Notes: generated by a model not told the origin, from the letters alone. Numbered from the stretch's first letter, positions 42,759 to 52,824 are shown. The stretch is DNA of 64,000 bases from Vibrio diazotrophicus (GCF_038452265.1 NZ_CP151842.1:2666001-2730000); one strand, 5' to 3'. Translations and numbers: made by a program.

Positions 42759-45104
42759 TTATTTCCTTTGTTCCAACCACTGTTTGAGTACTTCAATATC
42801 GTTGAGGTATTCATTTTTAATTTCCTCAACCCAATCTGTTATGTTTTCCCACCAGGCAGGTGCTTCTGGCGATTGCGCTTTTTGCGCCACACTTTGAATG
42901 TGTTTTAAACCTATAGATCCTGCTGCGCCTTTTATTTTATGCGCTTCAGAAACAATACCGTCTTGATCTTTCGCCACCATGTTGGAATCCAAGACTTCAA
43001 TATAACTTGGCATCATCTCTTCAAACATTTTAATGCTATCAAGCACAGGCTTCTGCCCAACAATATCAACGTAAGAAGTCAGCATATCGAGATCAAGCAG
43101 TCGAACATAAAGATCGTCGTTGCCTTCAATGTGTTTTTCCATAGGTTTTGCCTCGTCTGTTGTTTGCAGAGGATTCATTGTGACCTTGCTTATCACGTCC
43201 TGAACAGCTGAAACCGACAGTGGCTTACTTATCGCGTCATCCATGCCTTTTTCAAGATATTCTGAACGGTCTTTAAGTACGTTGGCGGTCAACGCCACCA
43301 GTGGTGGAAGCTCTTGATAGTGGCTGCGGTAGTACTGCGCAATATCAAAGCCCGTCATATCAGGAAGCTGAATATCCAAGAAGACCAAGTCATACAGTTC
43401 AGGTTTGAAAGTATCGATCGCAGCTTGTCCTGTCATGGCAACAGTCACCTTATGACCAAGACTTTCAAGCAATGAACGAGCAACGGTGACGTTGAGTTCA
43501 ATGTCTTCCACCATGAAGATATTCAAACTGCGCTGAACAGCTTCCGGAGCCTTCTTCACTTCAGATGCTTCCACCAAAGGTACACTGATCGACACCGTAA
43601 AAGTACTGCCAAAGCCCTCTTCACTGCTTACGGTAATATCACCGCCCATTAAATTAACCAACTGACGCGATACCGCAAGACCGATACCTGTACCGACTGC
43701 GTGTAAGTTATCCTCGCCAGACTTCACCTGATAGTACATAGCGAAAATCTTATCGAGTTCCGATTCAGGAATACCAATACCCGTATCTTCAATATCCATA
43801 GTGATATGTGCCATACCATCTTCGATATCCGCACTGACGTTCATCACGACTCCACCCTCTTTGGTGAATTTCATTGCGTTACTGATCAAGTTCCACAGAA
43901 CTTGGCGAAGTCGCGTCGCATCCACACTGACGAGTTCAGGTAAATCCGTTAATCGCTCCAAATCAAAGCGCAGACCTTTCTGCTCCGCCATCAGAGCCGA
44001 CAAGCTTTCTAGCTCGACAACAAATTCTTCAAAGTTCAAAGGCGCAGGGAATAACTCTAGCTTGCGACGGTCAAACTTATCCATATCGATAATATCGTTA
44101 AAGATATTACCCAAGGTAACAGCACTGACATTAATGGTCTGCATGTGTTTGCGCTGCTCTGGCGTCATTGGCGTATCCAGCAGCATCCGGCTTAAACCAA
44201 CAATACCATTGAGCGGTGTGCGCAACTCATGGCTGATGGTCGAGATAAATGTGGTTTTATCGCGGCTGGCTTTTTCCAAAGACTCTTCATGACGTTTGCG
44301 TTCAGTGATATCACGACCAAAGCCAACCAGACCTAAGTGACGGCCATCTTTGCTGTAAAACGGTACTTTGCGTAGCTCGAAATAGTTTTTGTGGCCATCT
44401 GGATATTCCAGCCACTGCTCATAAGTGATAGCGCGGTTGTCTTTGAATACGCGTTGATCGGTTTCAACAATCGACTGAGCAATCTCTTTACGGTAAACAT
44501 CCCATGGGGTTAAGCCAACCAACTCGCTTTCTCTTTTACCGGTCAGTTCTTCCATGGCTCGGTTACAACCCGAGAATTCACCTTTTGCGTTTCGGTAATA
44601 GATCAAGTCAGGAGAAGCATCGATGAATGAACGTAACAGAGCCGTCCGTTCAGCCAGTTCAACCTGTGTTTTTTCACGTTGAAAAACCTCGGTTTCCAAA
44701 TCCACCATGGCTTCTTCACGTGCTTCTTCCGCTTTTATACGCTCTTCAATCTCTTGATTCAGCTTAACAATGTTCTGCTGGAGCTTTTGGTTCAGCTCTT
44801 GATCTCGTGAACGCATGTCTTTGAGCTTGGAAACCAGTTTGGAGAGACGCTGACGTGACTCCTCCAACTGATCGACGACCACGGAAAGGAAATACACAGC
44901 CCAAGGGGTGATGATCAGACCAAAGAACACCGATCTCAGAATATCGATATCATCAACATAGCCATTAAGGGCAAGTGTGATACCGACCTGAACGACCACA
45001 GCCAGAGCAACTAAAGCAAGCGCCAGTAAAATAGAGAAACGCAAAATACCCAGTTTGACTAGCAGATCCACATAGTACTGGGCGAGATTTTTCATCGGTT
45101 TCAT
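42759..45104 (-). CDS. arcB: Aerobic respiration control hybrid sensor kinase ArcB
   Basis: Membrane sensor kinase of the ArcAB redox system, 781 residues. Order: two membrane segments (about 22-46 and 57-77), a coiled-coil linker, PAS domain (about 155-270), histidine kinase domain with His292 in STISHELRTPLNG, ATPase (GIGIP...GTGIGLAVSR), receiver with Asp577, and Hpt domain with His722 in SEAHKIKGAAGS. This is the tripartite ArcB layout. Cys180 of E. coli ArcB is conserved, but position 241 is Tyr (codon 44382-44384). A lipoprotein gene begins one base downstream. Confidence 0.95.
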   Translation of the reverse strand: MKPMKNLAQYYVDLLVKLGILRFSILLALALVALAVVVQVGITLALNGYVDDIDILRSVFFGLIITPWAVYFLSVVVDQLEESRQRLSKLVSKLKDMRSRDQELNQKLQQNIVKLNQEIEERIKAEEAREEAMVDLETEVFQREKTQVELAERTALLRSFIDASPDLIYYRNAKGEFSGCNRAMEELTGKRESELVGLTPWDVYRKEIAQSIVETDQRVFKDNRAITYEQWLEYPDGHKNYFELRKVPFYSKDGRHLGLVGFGRDITERKRHEESLEKASRDKTTFISTISHELRTPLNGIVGLSRMLLDTPMTPEQRKHMQTINVSAVTLGNIFNDIIDMDKFDRRKLELFPAPLNFEEFVVELESLSALMAEQKGLRFDLERLTDLPELVSVDATRLRQVLWNLISNAMKFTKEGGVVMNVSADIEDGMAHITMDIEDTGIGIPESELDKIFAMYYQVKSGEDNLHAVGTGIGLAVSRQLVNLMGGDITVSSEEGFGSTFTVSISVPLVEASEVKKAPEAVQRSLNIFMVEDIELNVTVARSLLESLGHKVTVAMTGQAAIDTFKPELYDLVFLDIQLPDMTGFDIAQYYRSHYQELPPLVALTANVLKDRSEYLEKGMDDAISKPLSVSAVQDVISKVTMNPLQTTDEAKPMEKHIEGNDDLYVRLLDLDMLTSYVDIVGQKPVLDSIKMFEEMMPSYIEVLDSNMVAKDQDGIVSEAHKIKGAAGSIGLKHIQSVAQKAQSPEAPAWWENITDWVEEIKNEYLNDIEVLKQWLEQRK

Positions 45105-45250
45105 TCATAACTCCACAGGAATGAATTAGCCGTAGTCTAGCCTGTTTCGATGCCAAGAGTCAGCCAAAGAAGTTACTCGTCGTTGAAGAATTTGAACTAA
45201 TCAAGGGTTACTGATAAAAGTCCGACTCTTTTCCGCTGTGATGAGGGAAA

Positions 45251-46183
45251 TTAACGGACAGTTTGATAGTGAAAAGGCTGACCAGTAAGAGAACCTTGCG
45301 CCCCCTCTTTATCTAATGCTTTACCAATTTCCGTCATTGCGAGCCAGCGATTCTCACACCACAACGGAGATAGCAAGGTTGGTCGGCGTGCTGCGGAAGA
45401 AACACGGTGATAAACCACATTAGGCGGTGTTAAACGAATCATTTCGCTGGCAATAGAAACATACTCTTCCAACGTTGGCGCTTCTAATCTTCCGGCGCGC
45501 CATGCCTTAGCCATTGTGCTGCCTTCGACAATATGCAAACCATGCAATTTGATGCCGTCAGTACCCACTTCCACAACTTTTTGCAGGGTTTCAATATTGT
45601 CGTCACGGGTCTCTTTTGGCAGGCCAACAATTAAATGAGTACAGACTTTAATCCCCAAAGCTCGTGCTCGCTCAGTGATCTGCGCATAGCATTCGAAATC
45701 ATGACCTCGATTGATGTGTTTCAAGGTTTGGTTATTCGCGGTTTGTAAGCCAAGTTCCAACCAAATTTCATACCCTTGTTGTACATAGCCTGCGAGCAGA
45801 TCAAGGACAGCATCAGGAACACAATCCGGTCGAGTTCCAACACATAAGCCGACAATATCGGCAGCTTTTAGTGCCTGTTCGTACATGCTCTTCAAGGTCT
45901 GAACTTCAGCATAAGTGCTGGTATACGCCTGAAAATAAGCGAGATATTTACGAGCTCTATGGATTTCACCAGCACGGTCTTTCAACTGTTCTTCAATACT
46001 TTGGATTTGCGTCTCTTCATCCGCAAACGAGGCCACATTGCAGAATGTACAGCCCCCACGGCCAATGGTGCCATCACGGTTAGGACAACTGAAACCACCA
46101 TGTAAAGTCAGCTTGTGTACACGCTCTCCGTAACGCCTTTGGAGATCCTGACCGATGGTATTAACTAACTCGTGTAACTGCAT
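45251..46183 (-). CDS. yhcC: TIGR01212 family radical SAM protein YhcC
   Basis: Radical SAM enzyme of unknown substrate. From ATG 46183 it has 310 residues and begins MQLHELVNTIGQDLQRRYG, very close to E. coli YhcC. The cluster-binding cysteines lie in GGFSCPNRDGTIGRGGCTFC, giving C-x(n)-C-x2-C spacing longer than the standard CxxxCxxC. Further conserved parts are YFQAYTSTYA and ELGLQTANNQTLKHINRGHD. The frame extends to 46216 without conserved sequence. It is divergent from the first gltB, as in E. coli, where yhcC lies between arcB and gltB. Confidence 0.93.
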   Translation of the reverse strand: MQLHELVNTIGQDLQRRYGERVHKLTLHGGFSCPNRDGTIGRGGCTFCNVASFADEETQIQSIEEQLKDRAGEIHRARKYLAYFQAYTSTYAEVQTLKSMYEQALKAADIVGLCVGTRPDCVPDAVLDLLAGYVQQGYEIWLELGLQTANNQTLKHINRGHDFECYAQITERARALGIKVCTHLIVGLPKETRDDNIETLQKVVEVGTDGIKLHGLHIVEGSTMAKAWRAGRLEAPTLEEYVSIASEMIRLTPPNVVYHRVSSAARRPTLLSPLWCENRWLAMTEIGKALDKEGAQGSLTGQPFHYQTVR

Positions 46184-46520
46184 ATGGGTACCAAAATAGA
46201 TGCAAATAGTTCTCAATGCGATCTTTGTAATTAAATTACAAAATCACAAAAAAATGGTAGCCAATTGTAAATATCCAGAACTTGCTAAGACCCAATCAAA
46301 ATCAATAAACATTCACAAAATAAGCATTTAATACACATTGTTATTCATTTGTTAAAATCATTATGCATTTTGCAACAAAAAAATGACCTAGAAAGTAGAG
46401 TTTTCGTTGGAATTTCGTGCAACTAAAATGTAGGATATTTACAGTTTTGCGCTGATTTTGTTTATTTTATTACACAAAACCCTGTGAAACATCTGTGATT
46501 ATCCAAGCCCACCTATATAA
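46184..46520. other. Divergent upstream region of yhcC and gltB
   Basis: Very AT-rich stretch of about 340 bases. No gene, and no operator I recognise; it presumably holds the promoters of the two divergent units. Confidence 0.5.
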
Positions 46521-46716
46521 ATCACTACAAAAGTGATCAAGAAAAATGGATATCACTATGGATTGTTTTTCTCACAAAATTTTTCCGTGAGAGACCGAAA
46601 GGATGCGAACCAACTAGCACTGGTTGGTTTAGATTCATTAAATATAAAAGGACTGGACGCAATGCTATGGCATGCCCTAGGGAAATTGCGTCTGCTTGAA
46701 CTGGAAGGAAGTATCT
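46521..46716 (+). promoter_or_regulatory. Structured leader of the first gltB
   Basis: Four short inverted repeats follow one another. ATCACT/AGTGAT lies at 46521-46537; TCTCAC/GTGAGA at 46570-46592; AACCAAC/GTTGGTT at 46608-46629; and GACGCAAT/ATTGCGTC at 46656-46692. The last contains the start of a 21-codon upstream frame. I match this to no known riboswitch. Confidence 0.4.
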
Positions 46717-46727
46717 ATGGTAGATAG
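46662..46727 (+). CDS. Possible leader peptide overlapping the gltB start
   Basis: A 21-codon frame (MLWHALGKLRLLELEGSIYGR is 21 residues; its first twenty are leucine-rich and basic). It has AAGGA nine bases before its ATG, a better ribosome-binding site than many genes here. It ends with TAG at 46725-46727, eleven bases inside gltB, so translation of the two would be coupled. It could be a regulatory leader peptide or a chance frame. Confidence 0.35.
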   Translation: MLWHALGKLRLLELEGSIYGR

Positions 46728-49700
46728 ACAGCAAAATTCGCAAGGTCTCTATACTCCTGAGCTGGAGCATGATGCATGCGGTATCGGTTTTGTTGCTCAC
46801 CTAAAGAACCGCAAGTCGCATCACGTTGTGACACAAGCTCTGGATATGCTCGCACGTATGGAACACCGCGGCGGCCAAGGTTGTGACCCATGTAGTGGTG
46901 ACGGTGCCGGTATTTTATTGCAAAAACCACACGAATTTTTACTCGAAGAAGCGGTAAAGCTTGGTATTAAATTGCCATCTTTCGAAAAGTATGGCGTTGG
47001 TGTCATGCTGTTCCCGAAAGACGAGTACAAACGTGCACAATGTCGTGACATTCTTGAACGCAACGCTCGCCGTCTAGATCTAGACGTGATTGGCTACCGC
47101 GTTCTGCCAACAGACAATTCAATGTTGGGTGCTGATCCGTTAAGCACCGAACCACAGTTTGAACACGTATTTATTTCAGCAGCACCTGGCGTTACTCCTG
47201 AAGAACTTGAGCGCAAGCTTTATGTTCTACGTAACTACACAATACGTGTTTGTCTGGAAAGTGTTTCTAACATCAAAGACGAATTCTACATTAACTCAAT
47301 GTCTTATAAGACATTGGTTTATAAAGGTCAGTTGACCACAGAGCAAGTACCTCAATATTTCTTGGATTTACAAAATCCATCCATGGTTACTGCTTTGGCA
47401 CTGGTACACTCACGCTTTTCGACCAACACATTCCCAAGATGGCGTCTGGCTCAGCCTTTCCGCTACATTGCCCACAACGGTGAAATCAACACAGTTCGCG
47501 GCAACTTGAACTGGATGAAAGCGCGTGAAGCGATTCTTCAGTCAGACCTATTTACTCAAGTTGAAATCGATATGCTGCTGCCTATCTGTCAGGAAGGCAT
47601 GTCAGACTCAGCAAACTTTGATATGGCGTTAGAACTGCTTGTTCTTTCAGGCCGTAGCTTGCCACATGCTCTAATGATGATGATCCCTGAAGCATGGCAA
47701 GAAAACAAAACCATGGATCCAACTCGCCGTGCGTTCTACCGTTACCATGCAAACATCATGGAACCGTGGGATGGCCCAGCGTCTGTTTGTTTCACCGACG
47801 GCGTTCAGGTAGGTGCAACTCTTGACCGTAATGGTCTGCGCCCTTCTCGCTACACAGTGACTAAAGATGACTTCCTTGTGATGGCGTCTGAATCAGGTGT
47901 GGTAGAAATCGCACCAGAAAACGTGGAATTCCGTGGTCGTTTGCAACCGGGTCGTATCTTTGTTGCTGACCTAGAGCAAGGTCGCATTATTTCTGATGAA
48001 GAAGTAAAAGACAGCATCGCGACAGCTCAACCATACGAGAAATGGGTTGAAGACAACCTACTAAGTCTGAAGAAGCTTCCAGAAGCAGACAACGCACACA
48101 GCCAACCAAACCCAGAACGTTTACTGCATCGCCAACAGGCATTCGGTGTCAGCACTGAAGAAGTGAACGACATCATCGTGCCTATGGCAGATGATGGAAA
48201 AGAACCTCTTTCTGCAATGGGTGCAGACTGGCCGTTAGCGATTCTTTCGCACCAGTCACAGCATTTATCTAACTACTTTAAGCAGTTATTTGCGCAGGTA
48301 ACCAACCCGCCGATCGACCCGATCCGTGAGCGTATGGTTATGTCACTCAATACCTATATTGGTAAAGATCAAAACCTGCTTGCTGAATCACCTCAGCACT
48401 GCCGTAAAGTGGAACTTGAATCGCCAGTGATTTCTAACGCTGAGTTAGAGAAACTACGTGCGATTGATAACGAGCACTTACAAGCAAAAACACTGGATAT
48501 CGTATTCCAAGCTAGTGAAGATGCTGGCAAGCTTGAGCGCGCACTGAAACGTATCTGCCAATATGCAGAAGACGCAGTGATCGATGGTTACTCCATCATC
48601 CTGTTGACTGACCGAGCAGTGAACTCAAACCATGCTGCAATTCCAGCAATGCTCGCTGTGGGCGCAGTTCACCACCACCTAATTCGTAAAGGTCTTCGTG
48701 CACGTTGTGGCATCGTGGTCGAAACGGGTGATGCACGTGAAACTCACCACTTCGCAACGCTACTTGGCTATGGTGCAAACGCAGTTAACCCATACCTAGT
48801 ATCGGAAACACTGGTTGATCTGCAACGCCGCAAGAAACTGAACCCAGAAACGCCGGTTGAAAAGCTGTTCGACAACTACCGTAAAGCAGTAAACGGCGGC
48901 TTATTGAAGATTTTCTCTAAGATGGGGATCTCAACACTTCAGTCATACCACGGCGCACAGATCTTTGAAGCTCTGGGTATCCACAAGTCTGTGGTTGATA
49001 AGTACTTCACCGGTACCGTTTCACGTATCCAAGGTTTGACTCTGGATGACATCGCCAAAGAAGTGATCGTTCGTCACCGCGTGGGTTACCCAACTCGCGA
49101 AGTGCCAATTCGTATGCTTGATGTGGGCGGTGTTTACCAGTGGAAACAGCGTGGTGAAAAACACCTGTTCAACCCAGAAACCATCAGCCTGTTGCAACAA
49201 TCGACGCGTAATAAAGATTACGCGCAGTTCAAGCAATACGCTGCAGCGGTTGATAAACAGGGCGATGACGCAGTAACACTACGTAGCCAGCTAGAATTCA
49301 TTAAGAATCCAGCAGGTTCGATACCGATTGAACAGGTGGAACCTATTGAAAGCATAGTTAAACGCTTTGCAACGGGTGCAATGTCATTCGGTTCTATCTC
49401 TCATGAAGCGCACTCAACACTTGCGATTGCGATGAACCGCTTAGGTGCGAAATCCAACTCTGGTGAAGGTGGTGAGGATCCAACTCGTTTTGAACGTAAA
49501 GAAAACGGTGATTGGGAACGCTCAGCTATCAAGCAGGTCGCATCAGGTCGCTTCGGTGTAACTTCTTACTATCTGACGAACGCAGAAGAGCTTCAAATCA
49601 AGATGGCTCAAGGTGCGAAGCCGGGTGAAGGTGGTCAGCTACCGGGCGATAAAGTCGATGACTGGATCGGTGCAACTCGTCACTCTACTCCAGGGGTTGG

Positions 49701-51255
49701 TTTGATTTCTCCACCGCCACACCACGATATCTACTCAATCGAAGACTTAGCTCAGCTTATCTTCGACCTGAAGAACGCGAACCGCGCGGGCCGTGTCAAC
49801 GTGAAGCTAGTTTCAGAAGCGGGTGTTGGTACTATCGCATCGGGCGTTGCGAAAGCAAAAGCTGATGTGGTACTTATCGCTGGTTTCGACGGTGGTACAG
49901 GTGCTTCACCAATGTCTTCAATTCGCCACACAGGTCTTCCTTGGGAACTTGGCTTGGCGGAAACTCACCAAACGCTACTGAAGAACGGCCTACGTAACCG
50001 TATCGTTGTTCAGGCTGATGGTCAGATGAAAACACCTCGTGACCTTGCAATCGCAACGTTACTAGGTGCTGAAGAATGGGGCGTAGCGACAGCAGCTTTG
50101 GTTGTTGAAGGCTGTATCATGATGCGTAAGTGTCATAAGAACACCTGTCCTGTTGGTATCGCAACACAGAACAAAACTCTACGTGAACGCTTTGATGGTC
50201 GCGTAGAAGACGTTATCACCTTCTTCCAATACATGGCGCAAGGTTTACGTGAAATCATGGCGGAGCTAGGCTTCCGCACTATCGATGCAATGGTTGGTCA
50301 AGGTCAGAAATTGAAACCTCGCCAAGACGTTGCACACTGGAAATATAAGAACCTCGATCTGTCGCCTGTTCTTCACATTGAACAAGCACGTGCAGAAGAT
50401 GGTATCTACAACCAGACACAGCAAAACCACAACTTAGACAACGTGTTAGACCGCACTTTGATCAAGATTGCTGCTCCTGCGCTTGAGCGCGGTGAAGCAA
50501 TTCATGCAGAGTTGCCAATCATCAACACTGACCGCTCTGTAGGTACTATGCTGTCGAACGAAATTTCGAAAGTCTACAAAGACCAAGGTCTGCCTAAACC
50601 TATGAATGTGAAATTCACAGGCTCTGCGGGTCAGTCATTTGGTGCTTTCCTTGCGAAAGGCGTGACATTCGAAGTGGAAGGCGACGCGAACGACTACTGG
50701 GGTAAAGGTCTGTCTGGCGGTACGCTGATTCTTTACCCAGATTCGAAATCGACCATAGTTCCAGAAGACAACATTGTTGTTGGTAACGTGTGTTTCTACG
50801 GCGCAACCTCTGGTGAATCTTATATTCGCGGTATGGCAGGCGAACGCTTCTGTGTTCGTAACTCAGGCGCGAAAGTGGTTGTAGAAGGCATTGGTGATCA
50901 CGGTTGTGAGTACATGACTGGCGGTATCGCGGTTGTTCTTGGTTCTACAGGTCGTAACTTTGCTGCCGGTATGAGTGGCGGTATTGCTTACGTTTGGGAC
51001 AAGTCTGGTGACTTCAAATCCAAACTGAACTCTGAGCTGGTCGACCTTGATCCTATCGAGCAAGAAGACAGAGAGCTACTACTGGATATGTTGACTAAGC
51101 ATGTTCAATTCACAGGAAGTGAAGTCGCTAAGTCGTTCCTTGACAACTTTGAAGCAAGCCTAACCTCAATGGTTAAGGTTATGCCGCGTGATTACAAAGC
51201 GGTACTTCAGAAGCGTAAGGCACTGGCACAACAGACAGAAGCGGAGGCAGTGTAA
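46717..51255 (+). CDS. gltB: Glutamate synthase large subunit, first copy
   Basis: NADPH-dependent glutamate synthase alpha subunit, 1512 residues from ATG 46717 (AAGGAA upstream). The N-terminal glutaminase domain begins after a 20-residue propeptide with catalytic Cys21 in EHDACGIGFVAH. The FMN-binding synthase domain contains SGEGGEDPTRF, GAKPGEGGQLPG and PPPHHDIYSIEDLAQL. Three cysteines for a [3Fe-4S] cluster lie in MMRKCHKNTCPVGIATQ, and a C-terminal GXGXG beta helix follows. It resembles the alpha subunit of the HDACGIG type rather than the E. coli type. It overlaps gltD by one base. Confidence 0.95.
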   Translation: MVDRQQNSQGLYTPELEHDACGIGFVAHLKNRKSHHVVTQALDMLARMEHRGGQGCDPCSGDGAGILLQKPHEFLLEEAVKLGIKLPSFEKYGVGVMLFPKDEYKRAQCRDILERNARRLDLDVIGYRVLPTDNSMLGADPLSTEPQFEHVFISAAPGVTPEELERKLYVLRNYTIRVCLESVSNIKDEFYINSMSYKTLVYKGQLTTEQVPQYFLDLQNPSMVTALALVHSRFSTNTFPRWRLAQPFRYIAHNGEINTVRGNLNWMKAREAILQSDLFTQVEIDMLLPICQEGMSDSANFDMALELLVLSGRSLPHALMMMIPEAWQENKTMDPTRRAFYRYHANIMEPWDGPASVCFTDGVQVGATLDRNGLRPSRYTVTKDDFLVMASESGVVEIAPENVEFRGRLQPGRIFVADLEQGRIISDEEVKDSIATAQPYEKWVEDNLLSLKKLPEADNAHSQPNPERLLHRQQAFGVSTEEVNDIIVPMADDGKEPLSAMGADWPLAILSHQSQHLSNYFKQLFAQVTNPPIDPIRERMVMSLNTYIGKDQNLLAESPQHCRKVELESPVISNAELEKLRAIDNEHLQAKTLDIVFQASEDAGKLERALKRICQYAEDAVIDGYSIILLTDRAVNSNHAAIPAMLAVGAVHHHLIRKGLRARCGIVVETGDARETHHFATLLGYGANAVNPYLVSETLVDLQRRKKLNPETPVEKLFDNYRKAVNGGLLKIFSKMGISTLQSYHGAQIFEALGIHKSVVDKYFTGTVSRIQGLTLDDIAKEVIVRHRVGYPTREVPIRMLDVGGVYQWKQRGEKHLFNPETISLLQQSTRNKDYAQFKQYAAAVDKQGDDAVTLRSQLEFIKNPAGSIPIEQVEPIESIVKRFATGAMSFGSISHEAHSTLAIAMNRLGAKSNSGEGGEDPTRFERKENGDWERSAIKQVASGRFGVTSYYLTNAEELQIKMAQGAKPGEGGQLPGDKVDDWIGATRHSTPGVGLISPPPHHDIYSIEDLAQLIFDLKNANRAGRVNVKLVSEAGVGTIASGVAKAKADVVLIAGFDGGTGASPMSSIRHTGLPWELGLAETHQTLLKNGLRNRIVVQADGQMKTPRDLAIATLLGAEEWGVATAALVVEGCIMMRKCHKNTCPVGIATQNKTLRERFDGRVEDVITFFQYMAQGLREIMAELGFRTIDAMVGQGQKLKPRQDVAHWKYKNLDLSPVLHIEQARAEDGIYNQTQQNHNLDNVLDRTLIKIAAPALERGEAIHAELPIINTDRSVGTMLSNEISKVYKDQGLPKPMNVKFTGSAGQSFGAFLAKGVTFEVEGDANDYWGKGLSGGTLILYPDSKSTIVPEDNIVVGNVCFYGATSGESYIRGMAGERFCVRNSGAKVVVEGIGDHGCEYMTGGIAVVLGSTGRNFAAGMSGGIAYVWDKSGDFKSKLNSELVDLDPIEQEDRELLLDMLTKHVQFTGSEVAKSFLDNFEASLTSMVKVMPRDYKAVLQKRKALAQQTEAEAV

Positions 51256-52709
51256 TGGGTAAGCCTACTGGATTTTTAGAGCATGGTCGTGAGCTTCCGA
51301 AAAAGCTTGCACCGGCTGAGCGTATCAAGAACAACAAAGAGTTCGTTCTAAACGAAGAGTTTGGCAGCAAAATTAATACCCAAGCTTCTCGTTGTATGGA
51401 TTGTGGTGTGCCGTTTTGTCATAACGGCTGCCCTATCGGTAACATCATTCCTGAGTTCAACGATGCGGTTTATCGCGATAGTTGGGAAGAAGCGTGGAAC
51501 ATTTTAAGTTCTACTAATAACTTCCCTGAATTTACAGGTCGTGTTTGCCCTGCTCCATGTGAAAGTGCATGTGTACTGGGCATCAACCAAGATCCAATCA
51601 CCATCTGTAATATTGAGAAAACCATCGTTGAAACTGCGTATCGTGAAGGTTATGCAAAGCCGAAAACACCACGCTCACGCACGGGTAAAAAGATCGCGAT
51701 TATCGGTTCAGGCCCTGCGGGCTTAGCTGCGGCAGAGCAGTTGAACAGCGCTGGTCACACAGTGACGGTTTACGAACGTGATGAAAAAGTCGGTGGCTTG
51801 TTGCGTTTCGGTATTCCTGATTTCAAACTCAGCATGGAAGTGATTGATCGCAAGATCAATTTGATGGCCGAAGCAGGCGTTCAGTTTGAAGTGAACGCGC
51901 ATGTGGGTGTGGATATTAACGCTCAACAGCTACGCCAAGAATACGATGCGGTACTGCTAACGGGTGGTTCAACGGTTCCTCGTAATCTGCCGATTCCGGG
52001 TCGTGAATTGAATGGCGTGTACTTCGCGATGCAATTCCTAGCTCAGAACAACCGCCGTGCAAACGGTATGGATCTTAAAACTGAAGAGATCCATGCAAAA
52101 GGTAAGCACGTAGTGGTTATCGGTGGTGGTGATACTGGCTCTGACTGTGTCGGTACTTCTAACCGTCACGGTGCAGCGAGTATCACTCAGGTTGAGATCA
52201 TGCCTATGCCGGCAGACAAACGACCTGCCAACATGCCTTGGCCGCAATACCCAATGATTCTTCGCACTTCGACTTCTCATGAAGAAGGCTGTGAGCGTCA
52301 TTGGAATATCCTGACCAAAGAATTTATCGGCAACGATAAAGGCGAAGTAACAGGTTTACGTGTAGCAGACATCGTGTGGAATGATTCTCGTAACTTTACT
52401 GAAGTTGCAGGAAGTGAACGTGTCATTCCTTGTGATATGGCATTCTTGGCAATGGGCTTCTTACACCCAGAACCACATGGCGTTTTGGCTCAACTTGATA
52501 TTGCCTTAGATGAGCGTGGTAATGTAGCAACCAAAGATTTCGCTACTAACCAAGAAGGTGTATTCGCTGCTGGCGATATGCGTACAGGCCAATCTCTGGT
52601 TGTACGTTGTATCAACGAAGGCCGCGAGTGTGCTCGTTCAATCGACGAATACCTAATGGGCAATACCAATCTAGAAGCAAAAGCGGATTCATTAATGCTT
52701 TCAGCATAA
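51255..52709 (+). CDS. gltD: Glutamate synthase small subunit, first copy
   Basis: FAD/NADPH-dependent beta subunit, 484 residues, that passes electrons to the large subunit. Two N-terminal cysteine groups (CMDCGVPFCHNGCPIGN and CPAPCESACVLG) bind [4Fe-4S] clusters. The FAD dinucleotide-binding motif is IIGSGPAGLAAAEQL, and the NADPH-binding motif is VVIGGGDTGSDCVGTS. The start codon shares one base with the gltB stop, so the pair is coupled. A terminator follows. Confidence 0.95.
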   Translation: MGKPTGFLEHGRELPKKLAPAERIKNNKEFVLNEEFGSKINTQASRCMDCGVPFCHNGCPIGNIIPEFNDAVYRDSWEEAWNILSSTNNFPEFTGRVCPAPCESACVLGINQDPITICNIEKTIVETAYREGYAKPKTPRSRTGKKIAIIGSGPAGLAAAEQLNSAGHTVTVYERDEKVGGLLRFGIPDFKLSMEVIDRKINLMAEAGVQFEVNAHVGVDINAQQLRQEYDAVLLTGGSTVPRNLPIPGRELNGVYFAMQFLAQNNRRANGMDLKTEEIHAKGKHVVVIGGGDTGSDCVGTSNRHGAASITQVEIMPMPADKRPANMPWPQYPMILRTSTSHEEGCERHWNILTKEFIGNDKGEVTGLRVADIVWNDSRNFTEVAGSERVIPCDMAFLAMGFLHPEPHGVLAQLDIALDERGNVATKDFATNQEGVFAAGDMRTGQSLVVRCINEGRECARSIDEYLMGNTNLEAKADSLMLSA

Positions 52710-52794
52710 TGATTCATAGTAAAAGGTTTTTACAGTTTGATGCTCTAGAAACCTTTTCTATTCAGATTTAAAATTTCTTATAGACCTTCCATTT

Positions 52795-52824
52795 GGCTAG
52801 CATACACTGCTAGCCTTTTTTATT
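52795..52824 (+). terminator. Terminator after the first gltD
   Basis: A perfect 8-bp stem (GGCTAGCA with TGCTAGCC) and 5-base loop followed by six T. Confidence 0.85.

Noticed and set aside
46696..46716. Seven-codon N-terminal extension of the first gltB (TTG start)
   Set aside because: The ATG at 46717 has AAGGAA at good spacing and gives the expected propeptide length before the catalytic Cys.
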